The position numbers were made by a program, and so were the translations under genes. Positions 43,475-51,728 of a stretch of 64,000 bases of DNA are shown here, piece by piece (the first letter of the stretch is position 1; each line of letters begins with the position of its first letter). This DNA comes from Nocardia exalbida NBRC 100660 (lineage in GTDB: Bacteria > Actinomycetota > Actinomycetes > Mycobacteriales > Mycobacteriaceae): positions 49,131-113,130 of the forward strand of contig NZ_BAFZ01000054.1 in NCBI RefSeq assembly GCF_000308575.1, in the 5' to 3' direction. A model generated the notes under the pieces. It was given only the letters and a program-made list of their open reading frames with translations. It ran no database searches and was not told the origin of the DNA.

Positions 43475-44515
43475 ATGGAGAGCGCTGTGTCGGCGCGCGG
43501 CAGTGAGTACGCGGTGTTGCTGCGCCGGGTGCGGGGCGCAGGACTGCTGAGCAGGCGGCGGCGGTATTACCTCTGGAAGAGTGCGCTCACCGCTGTGGCC
43601 TACGCGGCCGGGTGGACGGCGTTCGTGGTGGTCGGCGACTCGTGGTGGCAGCTGGGCGTCGCCGCGTTCCTGGCCGCGGTGTTCGCCCAGATCGCCTTCC
43701 TCGGCCACGATGCCGGACACCGGCAGATCTTCGGCACCCGGCGCGCCGACTACCTGTACGGCGTGCTCTTCGGCAACCTCGGTATCGGGGTGAGCATCGG
43801 CTGGTGGACCAGCAATCACAACCGCCACCACGCACACCCGAACACCGAGGGCGCCGACCCCGACGTCATGGGTGTGCTGGCGCATTCCGGCGATCGAGCA
43901 CGTGCGGCCCGGGGCCTGCGGCGGCTGATTTTCCGGAACCAGGCCTGGCTGTTCTTTCCGATGCTGCTGCTGGAGGGCTGGAGCCTGCACTACGCGAGCG
44001 CCCGTGCGGTGCTGCGATGGGACATCCCGCACCGCGTCTGGGAGGGACTGTTGCTCGCCGCGCACGCCACCGGGTACCTCTGCGCGGTGTTCCTGGTCCT
44101 GTCCCCGGCCGAGGCCGTGATTTTCATCCTCGTGCACCAGGGCCTGTTCGGGCTCTACATGGGCTGCACCTTCGCGCCCAACCACAAGGGGATGGAAGTG
44201 CTGACGGCCGACGACTCGAAGGACTTCCTGCGACGTCAAGTGCTCACCTCCCGCAACGTCCGCGGCAGCCTGCTCATCGATACGGCCCTGGGTGGCCTGA
44301 ACTATCAGATCGAGCATCACCTGTTCCCGTCCATGCCCCGGCCCAACCTGCGCCGCGCCCAGCCGCTGGTCGCGGAGTTCTGCGCCGAGCGCGGGCTGCC
44401 CTATTGCCAGACCGGCCTCCTGGACTCCTATATCCACGCGCTGCGCCACCTGCACAGTGTCGGCCGACTCACTCGGCCGCTCACCCCTGTCGGTCCGACC
44501 GATCGGGTCGGGTGA
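43475..44515 (+). CDS. Fatty acid desaturase, membrane di-iron type
   Basis: A 346-residue membrane desaturase with three histidine boxes in order: HDAGH, HNRHHAH and QIEHHLFP. The glutamine-preceded third box is the delta-6/front-end or linoleoyl-CoA desaturase pattern, although no cytochrome b5 domain is fused. It introduces a double bond into an acyl chain at the membrane using oxygen and an electron donor encoded elsewhere. The start at 43475 (MESAVSARGSEYAVLLRR) is where family-like sequence begins; ATG 43424 or an earlier codon at 43379 are alternatives. Confidence 0.9.
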   Translation: MESAVSARGSEYAVLLRRVRGAGLLSRRRRYYLWKSALTAVAYAAGWTAFVVVGDSWWQLGVAAFLAAVFAQIAFLGHDAGHRQIFGTRRADYLYGVLFGNLGIGVSIGWWTSNHNRHHAHPNTEGADPDVMGVLAHSGDRARAARGLRRLIFRNQAWLFFPMLLLEGWSLHYASARAVLRWDIPHRVWEGLLLAAHATGYLCAVFLVLSPAEAVIFILVHQGLFGLYMGCTFAPNHKGMEVLTADDSKDFLRRQVLTSRNVRGSLLIDTALGGLNYQIEHHLFPSMPRPNLRRAQPLVAEFCAERGLPYCQTGLLDSYIHALRHLHSVGRLTRPLTPVGPTDRVG

Positions 44516-44726
44516 ACCCCGCGCCGCACCGACGTTTTCGCCGTGGCGGTGGTGGTATTGCCCAGCCGGTGACGACCTCGTCCGAATACGACAGCCGCCT
44601 GCGGAGTCCGGCCGCCGAGACTGTTCTACCTGCGGCAACCGCGGTCGCGGGGTGCACGGACCGCTCAGCGGCCGAGCCGCCGACGGCGGGAACCCGAATC
44701 ATCCCTTTTCACGGAAGGACCGCACC

Positions 44727-45122
44727 ATGAACCTGGGACTGTCCACCACTTTGCACACCAGCTTCGACGACGCTGTCGCCCGGACCCGGACCGCCCTGAG
44801 CGACCAGGGATTCGGCGTCCTCACCGAGATCGACATCCGAGCCACCCTGAAAGCCAAACTCGACGAGAACATCGAGGACTACCTGATCCTCGGGGCCTGC
44901 AATCCATCGCTGGCCCACGAAGCGGTCGGTATCGACCGGCAGATCGGGCTCCTGCTGCCCTGCAACGTGGTCGTGCGCCGGAACCCCGACTCGGACGCCG
45001 AGATCCTCGTGGAAGCGATGAATCCGCAGCTGTTGGTCGAGGTCACGAACGAACCGGCCCTGCAATCGGTAGCCACGCAAGCGGCCGTCAAGCTACAGGC
45101 TGCCATCGACTCCCTGAGTTGA
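44727..45122 (+). CDS. DUF302 protein
   Basis: A 131-residue single-domain DUF302 protein (TSFDDAVARTRTALSDQGFGVLTEIDI, ILGACNPSLAHEAVGIDRQIGLLLPCNVVV, in pieces). The fold is a small alpha/beta domain with a conserved cysteine pair region (ACNP, LLPCN). It is common in bacteria near heavy-metal, sulfur or stress genes, and its activity is unknown. The ATG follows GGAAGGA. It lies between the desaturase and the universal stress proteins. Confidence 0.9.
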   Translation: MNLGLSTTLHTSFDDAVARTRTALSDQGFGVLTEIDIRATLKAKLDENIEDYLILGACNPSLAHEAVGIDRQIGLLLPCNVVVRRNPDSDAEILVEAMNPQLLVEVTNEPALQSVATQAAVKLQAAIDSLS

Positions 45123-45203
45123 ACGGGTTCCCTCGATCGAGATGTGCCCGGAACGGACCGCACGGCCGACGCCCGGCGACACGGTCCGGCTGGTGAACGC
45201 GAT

Positions 45204-45283
45204 TCCTGCCCGCGCGGGATGAGTCCTGCCCGCGCGGGATGAGTCCTGCCCGCGCGGGATGAGTCCTGCCCGCGCGGGACGAG
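45204..45283. repeat. Four tandem copies of a 20-bp palindromic unit
   Basis: Four head-to-tail copies of tcctgcccgcgcgggatgag (the last has one change, gggac). Each contains the perfect 10-bp palindrome CCCGCGCGGG. The array lies between the DUF302 stop and the truncated end of the broken universal stress protein gene. Confidence 0.92.
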
Positions 45284-45300
45284 CGCGTGGACGAGGCGAT

Positions 45301-45765
45301 CAGCTCTGCGGATATCGCTCGCCGTACCCGGCCAGGCTCTCGGAGAGCAATTCCTCCCCCTCCTGCCGCATCTCGGCGCGCGAGTCGTAGCGGAAGAGCG
45401 GCTGAAGACGCCCAGTCCATGGGTGCCGACCACGAGCAGCCGCGCGTTCTCGGATCGGTCGCGTAAGAGGGGGATCGGTGGTGCTTCGGCCAATTCGGTG
45501 GTGATGCCGAGTTCGCCGACCGGGGCGGCCGCTGTCGCGGCGGCTTCCCGCGCGGCCTCGAGCGCCGCGGTTGCCTGCGCGCGGTAACTGTCGAAGTCGA
45601 TCTGCTCGAGTGCGACGCCCGGTCCGAAATCGGCGGGCGCGGGAATCGAGTCGATGATGTGCAGCGGTGCGCCGCGGCGGCCGCTGCGAAGCGCACAGCG
45701 GCGAGCGCGGATTCCGACCCGTCGACGCCGACGAGGACGGGGGGATTCTCGGGGTCGGCAGACAT
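45301..45765 (-). pseudogene. Universal stress protein gene, broken
   Basis: Starts like a UspA protein (MSADPENPPVLVGVDGSESA LAAVRFAAAAAAHR). It loses frame near 45670 and continues in a second frame (APLHIIDSIPAPADFGPGVALEQIDFDSYRAQ ... LLVVGTHGLGVFSR, shown in pieces). Near 45410 it jumps to a third frame matching the end part of the second Usp domain (GEELLSESLAGYGERYP) before a stop. The end of domain 1, the start of domain 2 and the C-terminal ATP-binding strand are absent. The intact paralogue is divergently encoded 302 bp away. Confidence 0.85.
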
Positions 45766-46067
45766 GACTTTCGCTTTCTGGACCTGGTGGGCGGCCATGA
45801 CCGGGCAGTGGGCATGTCGTCAACTCGAAGAGCAGGGATCGGCGAGCTCGCCCACGCCTGGCATTGGTCACCGGATGCGAACGGCTTTCGGCAGCAGGGC
45901 CGGGCCGGAGAAGAGCAGCGGTATCCGGCGCGGCCGACCTACCGCAAGAACCCTGATCCAGGGTCCGAGGTCCCCTCCGGGGAAGGACCTTCGTCTCTGC
46001 CGATGACCCGCCCGAGGCTCGATGCTCGAAGTGGCCGCGGTGCACGCGCAGTGGAAAGGAAGACGGC
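45766..46067. other. 302-bp divergent region between broken and intact universal stress genes
   Basis: Contains the short palindrome ACCCTGATCCAGGGT (about 45952-45966) and a partly symmetric segment AGGACCTTCGTCTCT (45984-45998), which matches the mycobacterial DosR box GGGACTTTCGGCCCT at 11 of 15 positions. No gene. Confidence 0.4.
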
Positions 46068-46967
46068 ATGGACATCGACAAGGTCTCGCGCGCAACACGA
46101 TCCACTCCGATCCTGGCGGCGGTGGACGGGTCGGCCAGTTCGTATCAAGCGGTGGCCTGGGCGGCAGCCGAAGCGGCCCTGCACCATTGCCCGCTGCACA
46201 TCATCACGTCCATGGCCATACCCACCGGTTTCGGGCCGGGCATCTCGCTGGCGGAGGCCGACCTGGAGTGGCTGCGCCGCGACGGCGACCGAATCCTCGC
46301 CGAGGCCGCGCGGGTGGCGCGGACAGCCGCACCCGGCGACGAGCCCCCGATCACCACGGAGTTGAGCTTCGAGCTGGCCATCCCGCTGCTCATCGACCGG
46401 TCCGCGGGAGCGCGGATGCTGGTGGTCGGCAGCCGCGGGCTCGGTGCGTTCCAGCGTGGCCTGCTGGGTTCGGTGAGTACCGCGACCACCCATCACGCGC
46501 ACTGCCCGGTCGCGGTGATCCATGGCATCTCCGCGATCGACGCGGTGTCGGCCCGCCAACCGGTGCTCGTCGGCGTCGACGGCACCGGCAACAGTGTGCC
46601 CGCGGTCGAACTCGCCTTCGAGGAGGCGTCCCGGCGGAAGGTCGATTTGATCGCGCTGCACGCATGGAGCGATACCAGCGGTCCGGACATGCCTGCCCGA
46701 GGGTGGGACGCAGCCCGCGAATCGGCGGAGGCGGTCTTGGCCGAGAGCCTGGTGGGATGGGGGGAGCGCTATCCGGACGTCGCCGTGCGGCGCGTCGTCA
46801 CGGCGGATCGGCCGGTGCGATCCCTGCTGGAGCAGTCGGCGGATACGCAACTGGTGATCGTGGGTACGCGCGGTCGAGGCGGATTCGCGAGCACCGTGCT
46901 GGGCTCGACCAGCAACGCGCTGCTGCACTCGGTGGAGGTGCCGATGATCGTCGTTCGTTCCCGGTGA
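46068..46967 (+). CDS. Tandem universal stress protein (two UspA domains)
   Basis: A 299-residue protein with two Usp domains. Domain 1 (about 9-150) has ILAAVDGSASSYQAVAWAA and the ATP-binding loop LVVGSRGLGAFQRGLLGSVS. Domain 2 (about 155-299) has VLVGVDGTGNSVPAVELAF and IVGTRGRGGFASTVLGSTS. The G-2x-G-9x-G-S/T pattern in both indicates ATP binding. Mycobacterial two-domain Usps are hypoxia/stress-induced and modulate persistence. The ATG follows GGAAAGGAAG. A weak DosR-like box lies about 70 bp upstream (inference). Confidence 0.93.
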   Translation: MDIDKVSRATRSTPILAAVDGSASSYQAVAWAAAEAALHHCPLHIITSMAIPTGFGPGISLAEADLEWLRRDGDRILAEAARVARTAAPGDEPPITTELSFELAIPLLIDRSAGARMLVVGSRGLGAFQRGLLGSVSTATTHHAHCPVAVIHGISAIDAVSARQPVLVGVDGTGNSVPAVELAFEEASRRKVDLIALHAWSDTSGPDMPARGWDAARESAEAVLAESLVGWGERYPDVAVRRVVTADRPVRSLLEQSADTQLVIVGTRGRGGFASTVLGSTSNALLHSVEVPMIVVRSR

Positions 46968-47033
46968 GGTGGGACGGCAGACGTCAGGGCAGACGAGCAG
47001 GTGCGCGCGGCCAGGCGCGCGCCGGGGAACGAG

Positions 47034-47492
47034 CTATGCGCCGTCGTTGCCATCGCGCAGGGAACGGATCATGCTCCGCAGGATCCGGGATGCGCTCGAC
47101 TTCTCGGTCTCGGTCAGGCCGGTCAGCATTCTGACCTCGACGGACCGGACGGCTACGGTCGCCTTCTCGAGGCTCCGCCGTCCGCGAGGCGTGAGCCGCG
47201 TGGGAAGGACCTTTCCGACGGGTGCCTCCGCGGGCCTGGTCACGTAGCCGTCTCGTTCCAGGGCCTGGAGTAGCACGTTCATCGACTGCCGGGTCACGAA
47301 CGCGCCGCGCGCGAGCTCGGAGTTCGACAGGCCCGGTCGTTGAGCCAGCAGCTCCAGGCAGGAGTAGTGCGTCACGCTCATCCCGAGTGGCCGCAGCACC
47401 TCCTCCATGGCCACGCGGAGGGTGCTCGAGGCCTCTTTCAGCAGGTAGCCCAGTGACGTCTCCAGGTCGACGCCCACACCGTCTTGACTCAT
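47034..47492 (-). CDS. MarR-family regulator of the adjacent VOC gene
   Basis: A 152-residue winged-helix protein (VTHYSCLELLAQRPGLSNSELARGAFVTRQSMNVLLQALERDGYV, in pieces; wing at GKVLPTRLTPRGRR). The start ATG 47492 is preferred to the upstream in-frame ATG 47516 because the latter lies inside the operator pair. Two palindromes with the same half-site TGTCAG lie between it and the divergent VOC gene, so it most probably represses both. Confidence 0.92.
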   Translation of the reverse strand: MSQDGVGVDLETSLGYLLKEASSTLRVAMEEVLRPLGMSVTHYSCLELLAQRPGLSNSELARGAFVTRQSMNVLLQALERDGYVTRPAEAPVGKVLPTRLTPRGRRSLEKATVAVRSVEVRMLTGLTETEKSSASRILRSMIRSLRDGNDGA

Positions 47493-47508
47493 GTCAGCAT
47501 TCTGACAT
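47491..47508. promoter_or_regulatory. MarR operator 1
   Basis: ATGTCAG-CATT-CTGACAT, perfect 7-bp arms, 4-base centre. It touches the regulator's own start codon at 47492, suiting autorepression. Confidence 0.8.
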
Positions 47509-47518
47509 AGATTCACCG

Positions 47519-47536
47519 GTGTCAGAAAACTGACAC
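47519..47536. promoter_or_regulatory. MarR operator 2
   Basis: GTGTCAG-AAAA-CTGACAC, perfect 7-bp arms with the same TGTCAG core and spacing as operator 1, centred 28 bp away. It lies 19 bp before the VOC start codon, between it and its promoter. Confidence 0.8.
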
Positions 47537-47554
47537 AGATTGAGGAGCATCATC

Positions 47555-47923
47555 ATGCCCGTCACCGGCCCCGACTTCATCTCGCTCCAAGCGCGCGATC
47601 TCGCCGCTTCACAGGCGTTCTACGAGCAGTACCTCGGCCTCGTCCGCTCGCAGGCCGGACCTCCGCACGCCGTCGTCTTCGAGACGAAACCGATCGCGTT
47701 CGCAGTCCGCGACGTCGTTCCCGGCACCGATCTCGCCTCCGTTGCCCAGCCCGGCATCGGCGCCGCGATCTGGCTGCACGCCACGGACGTCCAGGCCATT
47801 CACGATGCTCTCGTCGCCGACGGTCACACCATCGTCTCCGCGCCGATCGACGGCCCCTTCGGCCGGACATTCACCTTCGCCGACCCCGACGGCTACCAGG
47901 TCACTCTCCACGACCGCGTCTGA
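47555..47923 (+). CDS. VOC-family (glyoxalase/bleomycin-resistance fold) protein
   Basis: A 122-residue vicinal-oxygen-chelate protein with the paired beta-alpha-beta-beta-beta modules: DFISLQARDLAASQAFYEQYLGL and IWLHATDVQAIHDAL...GRTFTFADPDGYQVTLHD. The metal-type residues of an active dioxygenase or glyoxalase are not all obvious, so it may be a drug-binding or small-molecule enzyme. The ATG 47555 has GAGGAG seven bases upstream. It is divergent from, and very likely controlled by, the MarR protein. Confidence 0.9.
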   Translation: MPVTGPDFISLQARDLAASQAFYEQYLGLVRSQAGPPHAVVFETKPIAFAVRDVVPGTDLASVAQPGIGAAIWLHATDVQAIHDALVADGHTIVSAPIDGPFGRTFTFADPDGYQVTLHDRV

Positions 47924-48047
47924 TCGGCCCGGCACCACCGGACGATGACGGACGGATCTATGTCATGTCCGCGGGAGTCGCCTCATCCGGCGACAATTCG
48001 CACCGGCTCGGCTGCCGCGATGTCCCGGTGACAACGGTGGAACCGGG

Positions 48048-48542
48048 TTACGCGTCGAGCACGCGTGGCCGGCGTTGCACTACCGGCGGCTCGGTGGACC
48101 ACGGGAAGTTGATCCACCGGTCGGTGCGCCGCCACACGTACTCGCTGTCGACTTTCGACCACGGCTTCTGGTAGATCACCGCGCAGCGCACCTCGGCGAC
48201 TTTGCCGGAGCAGAAGTCGCGAACCAGTTTCAGGGTGGCGCCGGTGTCGGCGACGTCGTCGGCGACCAGCACCGTGGCGCCGGCCAGATCCACGGTCTGC
48301 GGCACCGGCGGCAGCATCACCGGCAGTTCCAGGCGCTGGTCGATACCGGTGTAGAACTCCACGTTCATCACGTGCAGGTTCTTCACGTCCAAGGCGTAGC
48401 CGAGGGCGCCCGCCACGAACAGCCCGCCCCGGGCGATCGACAGGATCAGATCGGGCTCGAAGCCGTCCGCTGCGACGGCCGCGGCGAGTTCCCGGCTCGC
48501 GGAACCGAACGATTCCCAGGTCAGTACTTCGCGATCCGTCAC
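48048..48542 (-). CDS. Phosphoribosyltransferase (xanthine/guanine type)
   Basis: A 164-residue type I phosphoribosyltransferase with the PRPP-binding motif VLVADDVADTGATL (residues about 91-104), the hood-type SIARGGLFVAGALGYALD segment and a C-terminal KPWSKVDSEYVWRRTDRWINFPW, which is characteristic of the Gpt-like group. It probably salvages a purine base with PRPP. It is divergent from choD with 170 bp between. Confidence 0.9.
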   Translation of the reverse strand: MTDREVLTWESFGSASRELAAAVAADGFEPDLILSIARGGLFVAGALGYALDVKNLHVMNVEFYTGIDQRLELPVMLPPVPQTVDLAGATVLVADDVADTGATLKLVRDFCSGKVAEVRCAVIYQKPWSKVDSEYVWRRTDRWINFPWSTEPPVVQRRPRVLDA

Positions 48543-48712
48543 AGGCTCTCCCTCTCGCTGGACGCGACGCAGTGAGCATACGAGGGCCGCCGTGGTTTCC
48601 CGGCGGGTTGCTCGCCGCGGTGCGAAGCGGAAGGGGAAGATGGCCGGAAATCTCGATATCCCGTCCGTATCTCTCGTCCGGCCTGCGTGTTTGCCGCCAT
48701 ACGCTCGAGCGC

Positions 48713-50449
48713 ATGGACAGCCACTACGACGTGCTCGTCATCGGTTCCGGCTTCGGCGGCAGCGTGGCCGCACTGCGAGCGACCGAGAAGGGATACCGGG
48801 TCGGCGTGCTCGAGGCGGGCAGGCGGTTCGCCGACGACGAGTACGCGAAGAACTCCTGGCATCTGCGCGAGTACCTGTGGGCGCCGAAACTCGGCTGCTA
48901 CGGCATCCAGCGGATGACCTTGCTCAACGACACCTTCATCATGAGCGGAACGGGAGTCGGGGGCGGGTCGCTGGTGTACGCCAACACGCTGTACGAGCCG
49001 CCGGAGAAGTTCTACCGCGACAAACAGTGGGCGCACATCACCGATTGGCGCGACGAGCTGACGCCGTATTACGACCAGGCCAAACGCATGCTCGGCGTCA
49101 CCCAGAATCCGGCGACCACACCTACCGACCGGATTCTGCGCGAAGTCGCGGAGGAGATGGGCATCGGCGACACCTATCGCCGCACACCGGTCGGAGTGTT
49201 GTTCGCGGACAACGATTCCCGTCCGGGCCAGCAGGTCGCCGACCCGTTCTTCGGCGGCGCCGGACCGGCGCGCTCCACCTGCACGCACTGCGGCGAGTGC
49301 ATGACCGGCTGCCGGCACGGCGCGAAGAACACCCTGGTGAAGAACTACCTCTACCTGGCCGAAAAGGCCGGGGCGACAGTGCATCCGCTCATGACCGTGA
49401 CCGGCGTGCGCCCACGGCCGGAGGGCGGTTACGAGGTGCGGACGGTGCGCACCGGGCGGTGGGTGCGCACGGAGAGGCGGACCTTCACCGCCGATCAGGT
49501 GATCTTCGCGGCCGCCGCGCTCGGCACCCAGAAGCTGCTGCACCGGTTGCGCGAGAACGGCAGTTTGCCGCATGTCTCGCCCCGGCTGGGCCATCTGGCC
49601 CGGACCAACTCCGAAGCGGTGCTCGCGGCGCGCTCCCTGCGCAAGGACTCCGATTTCACCAAGGGCGTCGCGATCACCTCGTCCATCCACCCCAACGACT
49701 ACACCCACATCGAGCCGGTCCGCTACGGCAAGGACAGCAATGCGATGAGTTTGCTGACCACCCTGCTCGTGGACGGCCAGGAAGGCAGGGCTCGCTGGTG
49801 GCTGGGGGTGCGGGAACTCATCGCGCAGCGCCGTCACCTGCATCGGCTGCACAATCCCCGGCGCTGGTCGGAGCGCATCATCGGCGTGCTCGTCATGCAG
49901 AACGTCGACAACTCGATCGTGACCTACACCAAGCGCGGCGTGTTCGGCAGGCGGATGACGACCAAGCCGGGCGACGGCACCGCGCCGCCGACCTGGATCC
50001 CGGAGGGCCACGAAGTGACCAGGCGGATCGCCGAGAAGATCGGCGGCCTGCCGCAGGGCGCGTGGACCGAGCTGATGAACATCCCGATCACCGGCCACTT
50101 CATCGGCGGCTGCGCCATCGGCGACTCCCGTGAGACCGGCGTCGTCGACGCGTACCACCGGGTCTACGGCTATCCCGGCCTGCACATCACCGACGGGTCG
50201 ACCATTTCGGCGAACCTGGGCGTGAATCCCTCGCTGACCATCACCGCCCAAGCAGAACGCGCCATGGCGCTGTGGCCGAACAAAGGCGAGGACGACCCGC
50301 GCCCGCCCCTCGGGACCGCCTACCGCAGGCTCACTGCGATCGAACCGAAGAACCCGGTGGTCCCCGTCGCCGCGCCGGGCGCGCTGCGGCTGCCGATCAC
50401 TCCGGTCCGAGCGGGCGGAAATACGGTCGCGCGTGGTCTGGTCCGGTGA
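48713..50449 (+). CDS. choD: Cholesterol oxidase ChoD-like GMC flavoprotein
   Basis: A 578-residue GMC oxidoreductase, the same length as M. tuberculosis ChoD (Rv3409c) and clearly collinear with it. It has an N-terminal FAD motif VLVIGSGFGGS, the GTGVGGGSLVYANTLY flavin-attachment loop, the cysteine motif STCTHCGECMTGCRHGAKNT, SIHPNDYTHIEPVRYGK, and GSTISANLGVNPSLTITAQAER at the C-terminus. The four clustered cysteines are typical of this subgroup and unusual for classical cholesterol oxidases, and the true substrate is debated for Rv3409c. The start at 48713 gives the family N-terminus; the frame is open further upstream. Confidence 0.94.
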   Translation: MDSHYDVLVIGSGFGGSVAALRATEKGYRVGVLEAGRRFADDEYAKNSWHLREYLWAPKLGCYGIQRMTLLNDTFIMSGTGVGGGSLVYANTLYEPPEKFYRDKQWAHITDWRDELTPYYDQAKRMLGVTQNPATTPTDRILREVAEEMGIGDTYRRTPVGVLFADNDSRPGQQVADPFFGGAGPARSTCTHCGECMTGCRHGAKNTLVKNYLYLAEKAGATVHPLMTVTGVRPRPEGGYEVRTVRTGRWVRTERRTFTADQVIFAAAALGTQKLLHRLRENGSLPHVSPRLGHLARTNSEAVLAARSLRKDSDFTKGVAITSSIHPNDYTHIEPVRYGKDSNAMSLLTTLLVDGQEGRARWWLGVRELIAQRRHLHRLHNPRRWSERIIGVLVMQNVDNSIVTYTKRGVFGRRMTTKPGDGTAPPTWIPEGHEVTRRIAEKIGGLPQGAWTELMNIPITGHFIGGCAIGDSRETGVVDAYHRVYGYPGLHITDGSTISANLGVNPSLTITAQAERAMALWPNKGEDDPRPPLGTAYRRLTAIEPKNPVVPVAAPGALRLPITPVRAGGNTVARGLVR

Positions 50450-50462
50450 CAGGATCGGCGCT

Positions 50463-50951
50463 GTGCCCGTCCATATCACCCTGGAACCGCTCGACGAGCG
50501 ATGCCTCACCGATCTGCTGCGCGCGGCCGTGGCGGACGCGGAGCCGGGCGAGGTGATGCCGGTCGAGGAGCCGGGCGGCGGCTGGGATGCCGACCGGACA
50601 GCGGGCTTCCTGGCGTTCCACCGAGGCCGGGCGCTGGCGAGTCCGCCGGTCGAGTCGACCTACGGCATCCGAGTGGACGGCGAGGTGGTCGGGGCGGCAC
50701 GCCTGTGTCGGCTGCCCGACGCGCCGGGAGCCGCCGAGGCCGGAGTGTGGATCGGCCGTTCCCGCAGGGGAGCGGGCATCGGGACCGCGGTGCTCGGCGG
50801 ACTGCTCGAGCGGGCGGGAGCGGAGGGTTACGCGAAACTCTTCGTGAGCACGACGGCGGACAACACGGCCGTGTTGCGCATGCTGGCCGCCCGCGGAATC
50901 GACTACGCGGTGGACGGCAACGCGGTCAGCGCTTGGGTGAGCTGCGGTTGA
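50463..50951 (+). CDS. GNAT-family N-acetyltransferase
   Basis: A 162-residue acetyltransferase. The acetyl-CoA loop is WIGRSRRGAGIGTAVLGGLLERAG (Q/R-x-x-G-x-G/A pattern), followed by KLFVSTTADNTAVLRMLAARG. The substrate could be an amine of a small molecule or protein. GTG 50463 (VPVHITLEPLDE) begins the family-like sequence; an ATG... frame extension to 50433 is possible. It lies 13 bp after choD on the same strand, so cotranscription is likely. Confidence 0.88.
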   Translation: MPVHITLEPLDERCLTDLLRAAVADAEPGEVMPVEEPGGGWDADRTAGFLAFHRGRALASPPVESTYGIRVDGEVVGAARLCRLPDAPGAAEAGVWIGRSRRGAGIGTAVLGGLLERAGAEGYAKLFVSTTADNTAVLRMLAARGIDYAVDGNAVSAWVSCG

Positions 50952-51129
50952 TCCGCCTGTTCTGCCCGTGCGTGACCTGATCGGAGCGGGAGAACCGCTG
51001 TGGCGCAACGACAGCGGCCTGTCGGCGGCGAACCGATGATGCTCGCGCATGCTTCCAATCGTGCGCGCGCCGAGCCTGTGGCGAAACCTGCACATCCCGG
51101 CGAACACGCAGCACCGCAGGCACTGCAAA

Positions 51130-51723
51130 ATGAACACCGTGCGCATCTTCCTGGCCGGGGCTACCGGCGTGATCGGCGTCCGCCTGCTTCCGTTGCTGCT
51201 CACGGCGGGACACGAGGTGGCGGGGATGACCCGGTCGGCGGCGAACGCCGACCGGTTGCGGGCCGTCGGCGCCGAGCCGGTGGTATGCGACGTCTACGAC
51301 GTGGATGCTTTGACCGCCGCCGTGGTCGGGTTCGGCCCCGACATGGTGATGCATCAGCTCACCGACCTGCCGGACGACGTGGCGCTGCTGCCGGAGCGGG
51401 CCGAGGCCAACACGCGCATCCGCACCGAGGGAACCCGCAACTTGATCGCCGCCGCGCGGGCGGCCGGTGCGAAACGCTTTCTCGCGCAGAGTATCGCGTG
51501 GGAGCTGCCGCCCGGACGGGGCGCGGCGATCCAGGAGCACGAAGCCGCCGTGCTGGACTTCGACGGTGTGGTGGTGAAGTACGGCCAGTTCTACGGTCCG
51601 GGCACCTATTACGAGACCGAACTGCCCACGCACCCGCGCGTGCACGTCGACGACGCCGCGGAGCGCACGATTCCGCTGCTGGACGCCTCGAGCGGAGTGG
51701 TCATCGTCGCCGACGCGTCCTGA
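51130..51723 (+). CDS. NAD-dependent epimerase/dehydratase-like protein
   Basis: A 197-residue Rossmann protein with the cofactor loop IFLAGATGVIGVRLLPLL and RAEANTRIRTEGTRNLIAAARAAGAKRFLAQSI. It is short compared with full epimerases (about 300) and lacks the Tyr-x-x-x-Lys active site; KYGQFYGPGTYYE replaces it. It may belong to the atypical SDR (NmrA/UDP-sugar-like) group. The start at 51130 follows the family; the frame extends upstream to 51049 without homology. Confidence 0.85.
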   Translation: MNTVRIFLAGATGVIGVRLLPLLLTAGHEVAGMTRSAANADRLRAVGAEPVVCDVYDVDALTAAVVGFGPDMVMHQLTDLPDDVALLPERAEANTRIRTEGTRNLIAAARAAGAKRFLAQSIAWELPPGRGAAIQEHEAAVLDFDGVVVKYGQFYGPGTYYETELPTHPRVHVDDAAERTIPLLDASSGVVIVADAS

Positions 51724-51728
51724 CACGG

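Noticed and set aside
45204..45283. CRISPR array
   Set aside because: Units are contiguous 20-bp repeats with no spacers and no cas genes nearby.
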